DNA from: Flavobacterium sp. J49
GTDB taxonomy: Bacteria > Bacteroidota > Bacteroidia > Flavobacteriales > Flavobacteriaceae
Assembly: GCF_011742145.1 (NCBI RefSeq)
Contig: NZ_JAAQQU010000104.1
Span: 205,938 to 269,937, forward strand
Direction: 5' to 3'
DNA: 64,000 bases
Below the pieces are notes generated by a model that saw nothing but the letters and a program-made list of their open reading frames with translations, was not told the DNA's origin and searched no databases. Of this stretch, positions 56,954-64,000 are shown in pieces (the stretch's first letter is position 1; each line of letters starts with the position of its first letter). The translations under genes and the position numbers were made by a program.

Positions 56954-57199
56954 ATGAAAAAATTAGCAACAACTTTCGGACTATTAGCTTTGATGCTAGT
57001 AGTTACTTCTTTTACTACACCTGTGGAATCTGGTGGAAAGCAAGATCCAAGACCAACTATGTTAACCTATGAAACTGGTGGAAAGCAAGATCCAAGACCA
57101 ACTATGTTAACCTATGAAACTGGTGGAAAGCAAGATCCGACTCCGACTATGTTGACTTTTGAAACTGGTGGAAAACAAGATCCAAGACCTTCAATGTAA
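56954..57199 (+). CDS. Secreted repeat-peptide precursor candidate
   Basis: An 81-residue protein. Residues 1-26 are a signal peptide ending SFTTPVES. The rest is four repeats of a 15-residue unit: GGKQDPRPTMLTYET at 27-41 and 42-56, GGKQDPTPTMLTFET at 57-71 and a shortened GGKQDPRPSM at 72-81. Units 1 and 2 are identical in DNA too, a sign of recent duplication. No Cys. Its own strong terminator follows at 57222. It lies between two TPR sensor kinases; I infer a secreted signal precursor, but a structural role cannot be excluded. Confidence 0.75.
   Translation: MKKLATTFGLLALMLVVTSFTTPVESGGKQDPRPTMLTYETGGKQDPRPTMLTYETGGKQDPTPTMLTFETGGKQDPRPSM
57032..57196 (+). repeat. 45-bp tandem repeat inside the peptide gene
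   Basis: Units start at 57032, 57077, 57122 and 57167. The first two are identical over 45 bp, the third has changes at the Arg codon and beyond, and the fourth is cut at 30 bp by the stop. Confidence 0.92.
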
Positions 57200-57221
57200 A
57201 ATAAACATACAGACAACATTT

Positions 57222-57252
57222 AAAACTATCGCATAAGCGATAGTTTTTTTTT
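57222..57252 (+). terminator. Intrinsic terminator of the peptide gene
   Basis: AAAACTATCGC and GCGATAGTTTT form an 11-bp perfect stem with an ATAA loop, followed by T. The peptide gene is therefore transcribed apart from HK2. Confidence 0.9.
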
Positions 57253-57263
57253 GATATAATTTG

Positions 57264-57271
57264 TAGTTTTG
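57264..57271 (+). promoter_or_regulatory. -7 box of HK2
   Basis: TAGTTTTG matches TAnnTTTG and ends 17 bp before the TTG start of HK2. The -33 area is the T-run of the preceding terminator. Confidence 0.5.
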
Positions 57272-57288
57272 GAGAAACTAACTAATAC

Positions 57289-59340
57289 TTGAAAACAAAA
57301 CTTTTCTTTTTAATCATTTTAATTTCATTATTTTCTTGTTCAAAAAAGGATGAGAAAGAGAGTACTAATTTAAAAAATGAAAGAAATGATAGTGTTGAAA
57401 AAATTTTAAATCTTTCAAAAAGCAAACCTTCTTTTTTTGAGAAAAAAAAATTAATAGACAAGGCTTATGAAATAGTTAGCAATGGAGATAATTCTTTGCA
57501 ATCAAGAAATTACTTGTCAAAGATTATTTTTGAATACTATTATATAAATGACCTAGAAAGTGTTAACAACACTTCAAAATATTTATTAAAACTTTCAAAA
57601 AAGACAAACGACTCAATTAATTTAGGGGTTGCATATAGAAGTAAAGCATTTTATTTTAAAAGTAAAAATGTTTTAGATAGTTCTTTTTACTATTATTTTA
57701 AATCCGAAAAACTTTATCAAAATCTAAATGACCGTCTCAATCTTGCTAATGTATTACTAAACAAAGGAATGGTACAATACAAGGGAGGCAACAATTTAGG
57801 TGCTGAATTATCCTTAACTAGAGCTCAAAATTTATTTAATGAGTTAAATGAACAACAAAAGTTATTTGAAACATTAATAGTCTTAGGAAATGTTTCAGAA
57901 GAACTAAAGGAATTTGACAAATCATTAATTTACTACACTAAAGCTCTAGAAAAAGCAAAAGAATTAGAAAAAGAATCTAAAACACATCGTGAGGCAATCT
58001 GTTATAACAATATTGGGTTTGTTTATGAAAAACTTAACGATTATAACAAGGCCATTCAGAATTTTAATTTAGGATTGAAAGACATAGGAATTAGAAAGGA
58101 TCTTCCCGATTTGTATGCTAACTTGCTTGACAATCTAGCATATTCAAAATTAAAAACAAATAAAACGGAAGGTCTTCCACAAATGTTTTATACTTCTTTA
58201 AAAATAAGAGATAGTCTAAATTCAATATCTAATATTATAGTAAGTAATATACATTTATCTCAATACTATGCTTCAATTGGAAACATAAAAACCGCTGAAA
58301 AATACGCAAAGAATGCTTTAAAGATTTCAAGAACTTCAAAAACACCTATAGACATTCTATTATCACTTCAGCAAGCATCAGATGTTGACATCTCAAACGC
58401 ATCAAATTACAATAAAGAATATGTAAAACTCAGCGATAGCCTTCAAGTTATTGAAAGGAAATCTAAGGATCGTTTTGCTAGTATTGAACTCGAAACCGAA
58501 GAAATCAAACAAGAGAACCAAGGCCTCGCCGAAAAAAACCGTAACTTACTCTACATCTTTGTTGTTTCTTTTATTTTGGTCGTGTTACTCTTTGTAGTAA
58601 GAGCACAACGCGCCAGAACTCGAGAGTTACTATACAAACAAGCCCAGCAAAAAGCCAATGAAGATATTTACAATCTGATGATGTCGCAACAGGCTATTAT
58701 TGACGAAAGCCGTAGTAAAGAAAAGAAACGTTTGGCACAAGATTTACATGACGGAGTTTTGGGCAGAATGTTTGGTTTGCGATTAAATCTGGACAGTTTA
58801 AATTCAAGTACCGAAGCAGAAGCCGTTCAAAAGCGTTTCGAATTGCTAAACGAACTGAAAACCATTGAGCAAGACATTCGTGAAATATCACATGACTTAA
58901 ATAGAGAAAAACAAGTTTTAATTAATAACTTTGTTTCCATCGTTCATAATTTATTAGAAGAACAAAAAACATCCTTTGAAGCCAATGTAACTTACACCAT
59001 AGATGAAAATGTTGTTTGGGACAAAATAGGAAACGCCATCAAAATCAACATGTACCGTATCCTTCAGGAAGGTTTGCAAAACATTAATAAATATGCCAAT
59101 GCCAACAACATTTTTGTTGAAATCAAAGGCGATAAAGAAAATGTATATTTGAAAATTCAGGATGACGGAATTGGTTTTGATGTCAACAGAAAAAGCAAAG
59201 GAATCGGAATGCAAAATATGATTTCCAGAACACACGATTGCAAAGGAATCATCGATATCTATTCTAAAAAAGACAACGGAACTAAAATAGTAATAACCAT
59301 ACCAATAGAAACCAAACCAATAATTGTAGAACAAGAATGA
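57289..59340 (+). CDS. Lipoprotein-anchored TPR histidine kinase HK2
   Basis: A 683-residue sensor kinase, paralogue of HK1. The start is TTG 57289: an in-frame stop lies two codons upstream and no ATG follows before the signal peptide MKTKLFFLIILISLFSC (lipobox Cys near 17). TPR-like repeats fill about 90-390 (NLGVAYRSKAFYFKS; ILGNVSEELKEFDKSLIYY; YNNIGFVYEKLNDYNKAIQNF). Transmembrane helix near 421-440. Phosphoacceptor H487 is in LAQDLHDGVLGRM; ATPase motifs YRILQEGLQNINKYA, IQDDGIGFD and GIGMQNMISRTHDC follow. Its stop overlaps the RR2 start. Confidence 0.9.
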   Translation: MKTKLFFLIILISLFSCSKKDEKESTNLKNERNDSVEKILNLSKSKPSFFEKKKLIDKAYEIVSNGDNSLQSRNYLSKIIFEYYYINDLESVNNTSKYLLKLSKKTNDSINLGVAYRSKAFYFKSKNVLDSSFYYYFKSEKLYQNLNDRLNLANVLLNKGMVQYKGGNNLGAELSLTRAQNLFNELNEQQKLFETLIVLGNVSEELKEFDKSLIYYTKALEKAKELEKESKTHREAICYNNIGFVYEKLNDYNKAIQNFNLGLKDIGIRKDLPDLYANLLDNLAYSKLKTNKTEGLPQMFYTSLKIRDSLNSISNIIVSNIHLSQYYASIGNIKTAEKYAKNALKISRTSKTPIDILLSLQQASDVDISNASNYNKEYVKLSDSLQVIERKSKDRFASIELETEEIKQENQGLAEKNRNLLYIFVVSFILVVLLFVVRAQRARTRELLYKQAQQKANEDIYNLMMSQQAIIDESRSKEKKRLAQDLHDGVLGRMFGLRLNLDSLNSSTEAEAVQKRFELLNELKTIEQDIREISHDLNREKQVLINNFVSIVHNLLEEQKTSFEANVTYTIDENVVWDKIGNAIKINMYRILQEGLQNINKYANANNIFVEIKGDKENVYLKIQDDGIGFDVNRKSKGIGMQNMISRTHDCKGIIDIYSKKDNGTKIVITIPIETKPIIVEQE

Positions 59341-60002
59341 AAAGCCCTATCCAAATTTTAATCGTTGATGACCATCCGTTCATTATTGAAGCCTACAAAA
59401 ATGCTATTAACAAATACAGTCAAAACGGCTACGAATTTGTGGTAACACAGGCCAATAATTGCAAAACCGGCTACGAAAACATTGTAAACCAATCGAGACA
59501 TTTTGACATTGCCTTTTTTGACATCAGCATGCCCGAATATGCCGAAAAAGGAATTTACTCAGGAGAAGATTTGGCCATGTTGATGAAAACCGAAATGCCT
59601 CAATGCAAAATCATACTTTTGACCATGCATACCGAGCTTTTGAAGATTAATAACATCATCAAAAATATCAACCCAAGCGGTCTGATTATCAAAAATGATT
59701 TGACCTTCGACGAATTGCTTTTTGCCTTTGACAAAATCATCAACGACGAAAGTTACTATAGCCAAACCGTTATTAAATTAGTGGGTCAAGCCCAATACAA
59801 CAATATTGAATTGGATGTTTTCGACAAACAAATCCTATTTCATCTGTCAAAAGGAGTAAAAACCAAAGATTTGCCAACCTATATTCCTCTTTCCTTAAGC
59901 GCTATAGAGAAAAGAAAATTAAATATCAGAGAAATACTCGAAGTGGCCGGAGGAACAGACGTTGATTTAATCAGAGAAGCCAAGAATAAAGGTGTCATTT
60001 AA
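59337..60002 (+). CDS. Response regulator RR2 (receiver plus LuxR-type HTH)
   Basis: A 221-residue response regulator overlapping HK2 by 4 bp (ATGA), so the pair is translationally coupled and almost certainly cognate. Receiver: LIVDDHPFIIEAYKN, phosphoacceptor D62 in IAFFDISMPEY, Thr in ILLTMHTELLK, Lys in GLIIKNDLTFDEL. The C-terminal HTH (KQILFHLSKGVKTKDLPTYI then LSLSAIEKRKLNIREIL) matches that of RR1. It is followed by two GAAA hairpins and a terminator. Confidence 0.92.
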   Translation: MKSPIQILIVDDHPFIIEAYKNAINKYSQNGYEFVVTQANNCKTGYENIVNQSRHFDIAFFDISMPEYAEKGIYSGEDLAMLMKTEMPQCKIILLTMHTELLKINNIIKNINPSGLIIKNDLTFDELLFAFDKIINDESYYSQTVIKLVGQAQYNNIELDVFDKQILFHLSKGVKTKDLPTYIPLSLSAIEKRKLNIREILEVAGGTDVDLIREAKNKGVI

Positions 60003-60007
60003 CGATA

Positions 60008-60044
60008 TTACGGGAAACCGTAACAAATATGCGGGAAACCGTAA
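60008..60044 (+). repeat. Two GAAA-loop hairpins after RR2
   Basis: TTACGG, GAAA, CCGTAA (60008-60023) and then GCGGGAAACCGTAA (60031-60044), which shares its last 13 bases with the first copy. They may be RNA hairpins or a regulator's direct repeat. Confidence 0.6.
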
Positions 60045-60162
60045 TCAAATCCATCACTACAATGCTTAACTTAGCTGAATGATTTCAGGGTTAGTATTTG
60101 TAGAATTAATCGAGTAGCTAAAGAACTTCAAACTACTGTTTAATTTTCCAAGACTTAGGGGG

Positions 60163-60191
60163 AAGCGATACTTTCGGGTATCGCTTTTTTT
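60163..60191 (+). terminator. Intrinsic terminator
   Basis: AAGCGATAC pairs with GTATCGCTT around a 6-nt TTTCGG loop and is followed by T. It ends the HK2-RR2 transcript and overlaps the last codon of the convergent thiL. Confidence 0.85.
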
Positions 60192-61236
60192 ATTGCTCCA
60201 TAGCGTCCCAACCACGGGCTTTCAAAGGAATTTTAGTATTTGCCCTGGTAATTAAGTGTATCCCTTCACCCTCTTGTGTTAAATGTCCAATCACCGTAAA
60301 ATTAGGATTGGCTTTTATCTTATCAAAATCGTCTAAAGCAATTGTAAAAAGTAATTCATAATCTTCACCACCATTAATGGCTACCGTAGTTGAATCGATA
60401 TTGAATTCTTCGCAAACATTGATAAACTGAGGATCTACGGGAATTTTTTCTTCGTATAAATTACAACCAACTTTACTTTGCTTACAAATATGAATAATCT
60501 CAGAAGACAATCCGTCCGAAATATCAATCATTGAACTGGGTTTGACTTCCAACTTTTGCAATAACTCTCTTATATCATGTCGCGCTTCGGGCTTTAACTG
60601 TCGCTCGATTAAATAAGTATAAGCATCCAAATCGGGTTGGTTGTTTGGATTCACCTGAAATACTTGTTTCTCGCGTTCCAAAACCTGTAATCCCATATAA
60701 GCTGAGCCTAAATCTCCGGTTACCACCAATAAATCTCCCTCTTTTGCCCCATCTCTATAAACAAGTTCGTTTTCATTTGCTTCACCAATGGCTGTAATCG
60801 AAATAATCAATCCTTTTTGAGAAGAGGTAGTATCTCCGCCAATGACATCCACATTATAAAATTTGGTCGCCAAAGCAATACCGTCAAACAGTTCCTCCAA
60901 AGCTTCCAGCGGAAAACGATTAGAAACCGCTACAGAAACGGTTATCTGCGTAGGTTTAGCATTCATAGCACAAATATCGGAAACGTTCACTACAACCGCT
61001 TTGTACCCCAAATGGCGTAACGGCATATAAGACAAATCAAAATGTACGCCTTCAATCAACAAATCCGTAGAAACAACTGCTTTTTTACCCTTAAAATCTA
61101 AAACTGCTGCATCATCGCCGATGCTTTTAAACGTTGAGGACTGTTTTACATCAAAGTTTTTGGTCAAATGGGCTATCAAACCAAATTCGCCCAATTGGGA
61201 AAGAGAAGTGCGTTGCGGAGTTTTATCTTCGAGCAT
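60190..61236 (-). CDS. thiL: Thiamine-monophosphate kinase
   Basis: Last step of thiamine diphosphate synthesis: ATP-dependent phosphorylation of thiamine phosphate; 348 residues from MLEDKTPQRTSLSQLGEFGLI. Seen: SIGDDAAVLDFKGKKAVVSTDLLIEGVHFD (split in the sequence as IGDDAAVLDF and STDLLIEGVHFDL), the DVIGGDTTSSQKGLIISI metal site and MIDISDGLSSEIIHIC. NGGEDYELLFTI is the C-terminal signature. A minus-strand TACCTTTG box (61256-61263) lies 20 bp upstream. No other thi genes are adjacent. Confidence 0.93.
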   Translation of the reverse strand: MLEDKTPQRTSLSQLGEFGLIAHLTKNFDVKQSSTFKSIGDDAAVLDFKGKKAVVSTDLLIEGVHFDLSYMPLRHLGYKAVVVNVSDICAMNAKPTQITVSVAVSNRFPLEALEELFDGIALATKFYNVDVIGGDTTSSQKGLIISITAIGEANENELVYRDGAKEGDLLVVTGDLGSAYMGLQVLEREKQVFQVNPNNQPDLDAYTYLIERQLKPEARHDIRELLQKLEVKPSSMIDISDGLSSEIIHICKQSKVGCNLYEEKIPVDPQFINVCEEFNIDSTTVAINGGEDYELLFTIALDDFDKIKANPNFTVIGHLTQEGEGIHLITRANTKIPLKARGWDAMEQ

Positions 61237-61255
61237 GTTATTCAATTTTAGGTTG

Positions 61256-61263
61256 CAAAGGTA
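61256..61263 (-). promoter_or_regulatory. Candidate -7 box of thiL
   Basis: TACCTTTG read on the minus strand, 19 bp before the start codon. No -33 partner at normal spacing. Confidence 0.4.
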
Positions 61264-61369
61264 CAAACTGTTTCTCTTTTTAAATAAAATTTAAACTTTC
61301 AAATTCCTGCTGACATACTGTTGTCATTCCGCCCTTTTAATTTTGACCTGTAAACAAAAAAAACATCTC

Positions 61370-61858
61370 ATGAACACTACAATGAATGCTCCATCAATCC
61401 TTTCAAAAGAACAGTTATTACGCCACTGGCTGGGTCATCGCTTTGTGACCCGCCGTGTGATTGAAGCTTACCCGGAAAAAGATTTTTTTGAATTTTCTAT
61501 CGGCGGAATGCGTCCGTTTTCTGAATTAACTTCTGAATTGCTTTCGATTGCGGTTCCTGCCTTGAAAGCGATTATTTCTCGTGAAATCAAACCTTATACG
61601 GAAGAAGGTTTCAAATTAAACACCAAAGCGGAATACCTGCAAAAATGGGACGAAGCTACCGAAGAAATCATCCGTCTTTGGCCATATATCAAAGAAGAAG
61701 ATTTCGAGAAAACCTTCAAACTGTTCGGACAATATGAATTTCCGATTTATCAAAACATCCTTTATTTCATCGATAACGAAATTCACCACCGCGGACAAGG
61801 TTATGTGTATCTCAGAGCGCTTGGTATTGAACCGCCGTTCTTCTGGGAACGTTGGTAG
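61370..61858 (+). CDS. DinB superfamily protein (not polymerase IV)
   Basis: A 162-residue four-helix-bundle protein of the DinB/YfiT metal-binding superfamily. I start at ATG 61370 (MNTTMNAPSILS); ATG 61382 is equally possible. Likely metal-binding His residues are in LLRHWLGHRFVTRRVI near the N-terminus and in DNEIHHRGQGYVYLRALGIEPP near the C-terminus, the latter typical of the family. The role is often thiol-dependent modification or DNA-damage-linked, but is unproven. Its terminator overlaps the 3' end of the convergent WYL regulator gene. Confidence 0.82.
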   Translation: MNTTMNAPSILSKEQLLRHWLGHRFVTRRVIEAYPEKDFFEFSIGGMRPFSELTSELLSIAVPALKAIISREIKPYTEEGFKLNTKAEYLQKWDEATEEIIRLWPYIKEEDFEKTFKLFGQYEFPIYQNILYFIDNEIHHRGQGYVYLRALGIEPPFFWERW

Positions 61859-61914
61859 GGCCGAAAAAAAATTCAGTGTATTATTTTTTGCAGGAGCCGG
61901 GCGGTGCGTTGGCC

Positions 61915-61942
61915 AAAGCCTCGATTTATTCGGGGCTTTTTT
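61915..61942 (+). terminator. Intrinsic terminator
   Basis: AAAGCCTCGA pairs with TCGGGGCTTT (one G-T pair) followed by T. It ends the DinB-superfamily gene and overlaps the last codons of the WYL gene on the other strand. Confidence 0.85.
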
Positions 61943-62900
61943 GTAATCGCCGGCGGTAATTATCCATCAGCTCCAAAATACGGTCATTCAGGGATAATGG
62001 TTCTATTATTTCGGCATAATCCGCAAACATCAAAAACCACCGCGCAAAACCGTTAACTATATCACGGGATAAAAATGTCATTTCTACCAAATCACCTGTA
62101 TTTTTTTGGGAAACAAACCCATAATATTTCTTTTCGGAAGACAAATATTTGCTGATTTTCTTGTCGACCAGAATACGGACTTTAGTCGTTGGGATTTCAT
62201 GTTCTTTGTTGAGATAAGTTTCCAACGTTTCGTGTTCTTGGGTAAACTCTTTTTGGGTTTTTTTGATCCCTTCAATCCGATCAGCTCTAAATTGCCGGTA
62301 ATCATTCCTTAGATGGCAAAATCCCAGCACATACCAATTGTTATGATCGTGAAAAACACCAACAGGTTCAATGGTTCTTTCAGAAGCCACATCAGCATCT
62401 ATCGCTTGGTAATCAAGGATTACCTGAGTTTTGTCGGCCGCGCTTTTAAAGAGAATCGACATCGCATTAGGCACATTTTCATTAAACAGATTTCCCATAG
62501 TAGGTTGGATCAGCACCTTTGATTCAATACTCGAAACCCAATCCTTATCCGAACTCTGCATCACCGATTTGAGTTTGAACATCGCAGACTGGTAATGCTG
62601 TCCCAATTCCTTGTCGATGAATTTCTGCATCAGTTTTTCGGCAGCAATAAAACTGCTGGCCTCTTCACGGGTAAACATGACCGGCGGCAATCGGTAGCCG
62701 TCAACTAAAGAATATCCTATTCCGGCTTCACCATAAATAGGTACACCCGACGCTTCCAAGGTTCGGATGTCACGATAAATGGTGCGCAAGCTCACTTCAA
62801 AACGTTCTGCCAATTCCTGTGCTTTTACAATCTTTTTGGATTGCAACTGAATCAGGATTGCGATAACGCGGTCAAAACGTTTAGGAGATTCGTCGAACAT
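61926..62900 (-). CDS. WYL-domain transcriptional regulator (YafY type)
   Basis: A 324-residue regulator. The N-terminal winged HTH (about 7-60) is RFDRVIAILIQLQSKKIVKAQEL then VSLRTIYRDIRTLEASGVPIYG. The WYL-like domain follows (about 135-230: VFHDHNNWYVLGFCHLRNDYRQFRADRIEG, where the WYL tripeptide reads WYV). A C-terminal WCX extension reaches to the end. WYL proteins sense nucleic acid or nucleotides and often regulate stress or DNA-damage genes. A minus-strand TACCTTTG box lies at 62917-62924. It converges on the DinB-superfamily gene, a pairing that may be functional but is not shown. Confidence 0.9.
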   Translation of the reverse strand: MFDESPKRFDRVIAILIQLQSKKIVKAQELAERFEVSLRTIYRDIRTLEASGVPIYGEAGIGYSLVDGYRLPPVMFTREEASSFIAAEKLMQKFIDKELGQHYQSAMFKLKSVMQSSDKDWVSSIESKVLIQPTMGNLFNENVPNAMSILFKSAADKTQVILDYQAIDADVASERTIEPVGVFHDHNNWYVLGFCHLRNDYRQFRADRIEGIKKTQKEFTQEHETLETYLNKEHEIPTTKVRILVDKKISKYLSSEKKYYGFVSQKNTGDLVEMTFLSRDIVNGFARWFLMFADYAEIIEPLSLNDRILELMDNYRRRLQKSPE

Positions 62901-62916
62901 AAATAAGCTGTTTGCC

Positions 62917-62924
62917 CAAAGGTA
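62917..62924 (-). promoter_or_regulatory. Candidate -7 box of the WYL gene
   Basis: TACCTTTG on the minus strand, 16 bp before the start codon; a TTTG lies 16 bp further upstream, slightly short of normal spacing. Confidence 0.4.
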
Positions 62925-62992
62925 CTATTTTCGAGTAAATCAAAAAACCCAACAACTTTCGCCATTGGGTTTTTCTGTATTTATATTTGAAA

Positions 62993-64000
62993 TTAATCAT
63001 TCAGTTTCAGAACCGCCATAAACGCTTCCTGCGGAATCTCTACATTTCCTACCAAACGCATTCTTTTCTTTCCTTTTTTCTGTTTTTCTAAAAGCTTTCT
63101 TTTACGTGAAATATCCCCGCCGTAACATTTGGCGGTAACGTCTTTTCTTAATGCTTTGATAGTTTCACGGGCGATGATTTTCGCACCAATCGCCGCCTGA
63201 ATCGGAATGTCAAATTGTTGTCTTGGGATTAATTCACGAAGCTTTTCACACATTTTTTTACCAATGTTGTAAGCGTTACTCTCATGAATCAAGGCCGAAA
63301 GCGCATCTACTGATTGGGCATTTAATAAAACATCCAATTTTACTAATTTAGACGCTCGCATTCCAATTGGCGTGTAGTCAAACGACGCATATCCTTTGGA
63401 AACGGTTTTCAATCGGTCATAAAAATCGAATACAATCTCTGCCAATGGCATGTCAAAATTCAATTCAACTCTTTCGGTGGTCAAATAGGTTTGATTGGTA
63501 ATCACACCGCGTTTTTCAATACACAAACTCATTACATTGCCAACATAATCGGCTTTGGTAATAATCGTCGCCTTGATAAACGGCTCTTCAACTCTATCCA
63601 ATTTGGATGGTTCCGGTAAATCGGACGGGTTGTTTACCACAAAACCAACCTCAGGTTCTTTTTTGGTGTAAGCCAAATAAGAAACGTTGGGAACCGTAGT
63701 AATCACTGTCATATCGTATTCGCGCTCCAAACGTTCCTGGATGATTTCCAAGTGTAACATGCCTAAGAATCCGCAACGGAAACCAAAACCTAAAGCCGCC
63801 GAACTTTCCGGTGTAAACACTAATGAGGCATCATTTAATTGCAATTTCTCCATCGAAGAACGCAAATCTTCATAATCTTCTGTATCTACAGGATAAATTC
63901 CGGCGAAAACCATAGGTTTTACATCTTCAAATCCTGTAATCATATTCGTTGTAGGCGTTTTGGCATCGGTAATGGTGTCACCCACTTTTACTTCCTTCGC
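62993..64000 (-). CDS. lepA: Elongation factor 4 (back-translocase), C-terminal part, cut by the window end
   Basis: C-terminal 335 residues of ribosome-associated GTPase LepA, which eases stalled ribosomes. The frame is open at the right edge; an internal GTG (63983-63985) is only a codon, not the start, because the preceding codons continue [15 protein letters not shown]. Seen: [22 protein letters not shown] (elongation factor domain III-like), then the LepA-specific C-terminal domain [40 protein letters not shown] split at [18 protein letters not shown], the basic [21 protein letters not shown], and [16 protein letters not shown]. The G domain lies outside the window. Confidence 0.95.
   Translation of the reverse strand, partial: AKEVKVGDTITDAKTPTTNMITGFEDVKPMVFAGIYPVDTEDYEDLRSSMEKLQLNDASLVFTPESSAALGFGFRCGFLGMLHLEIIQERLEREYDMTVITTVPNVSYLAYTKKEPEVGFVVNNPSDLPEPSKLDRVEEPFIKATIITKADYVGNVMSLCIEKRGVITNQTYLTTERVELNFDMPLAEIVFDFYDRLKTVSKGYASFDYTPIGMRASKLVKLDVLLNAQSVDALSALIHESNAYNIGKKMCEKLRELIPRQQFDIPIQAAIGAKIIARETIKALRKDVTAKCYGGDISRKRKLLEKQKKGKKRMRLVGNVEIPQEAFMAVLKLND

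Noticed and set aside
61370..61858. Calling the DinB-superfamily protein a DNA polymerase IV
   Set aside because: It is a four-helix YfiT/DinB-fold protein; the real Pol IV gene is at 6609.
63983..63985. GTG as the start of a separate 330-residue protein
   Set aside because: The reading frame continues to the window end in typical LepA sequence, so it is an internal codon.
1..64000. tRNA or rRNA genes
   Set aside because: No sequence with a T-arm GGTTCGAATCC-like core and cloverleaf, and no rRNA-like stretch was noticed by eye; a tRNAscan run would settle it.

Overview
The window looks like a chromosomal segment of a Flavobacterium-type bacterium (Bacteroidota, Flavobacteriaceae). The evidence is: AT-rich DNA with almost no Shine-Dalgarno sequences; promoters of the Bacteroidota type (TTG or TTTG, about 19-21 nt, then TAnnTTTG); and lineage-typical families, namely GLPGLI, IPExxxVDY, GxxExxY, OmpA with thrombospondin type 3 repeats, a SusC-like outer membrane beta-barrel protein, and a one-subunit SdhC. 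No rRNA, tRNA, CRISPR array or prophage was seen. Most of the window is ordinary core genome on both strands. Three places are accessory or unusual.

Layout. 1-7.7 kb: end of an M23 peptidase gene, pgi, a small membrane protein, an RlpA-like protein, a CYTH protein, a Gcr-like membrane protein and dinB. 7.7-11.8 kb: an XRE regulator, a tiny secreted protein, and a GLPGLI/outer-membrane-barrel pair. 11.9-17.1 kb, minus strand: Bax-inhibitor-like protein and the cluster acpP-fabF-rnc-IPExxxVDY-pyk. 17.3-21.4 kb: purN, rnhA, a PfkB kinase and a long PurF-like amidotransferase. 21.4-21.9 kb: three tandem small-RNA genes. 22-33.2 kb: superoxide dismutase, MFS transporter, GNAT, an AddA-like helicase-nuclease, kbl, an OmpA-family protein and an AddB-like nuclease. 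33.2-36.5 kb: a GxxExxY gene inside a repeat-bounded element, a hydrolase, short repeats and pepP. 36.5-47.5 kb: a Crp-like regulator, a ChaN-like protein, a lipoprotein, sdhCAB, a secreted phosphodiesterase-type enzyme, a GH92 mannosidase and a nitrilase-type amidase. 47.5-52 kb: an Ig-like lipoprotein, a small lipoprotein, comF and glyS. 52.2-60 kb: a signalling island with three response regulators, two TPR histidine kinases and two small secreted proteins, one made of four repeats. 60.2-64 kb: thiL, a DinB-superfamily protein, a WYL regulator and the end of lepA.

Three places stand out. (1) At 21.44-21.88 kb there are three tandem copies of a roughly 76-nt gene, each with its own TAnnTTTG box, an identical or near-identical 5' hairpin and a GNRA-loop terminator. 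The terminator stems differ in sequence but stay paired. (2) At 52.2-60 kb a secreted 81-residue protein made of 15-residue repeats lies between two lipoprotein-anchored TPR histidine kinases; this is a candidate peptide-sensing system. (3) At 33.3-33.8 kb a GxxExxY gene (PD-(D/E)XK-like) sits between 11-bp inverted ends, with 65-bp identical direct repeats around it. Gene-less relatives of the same ends occur at 34.9 and 47.5 kb, so this is a candidate mobile or repeat-spreading element. Functions for these three are inferences from layout.
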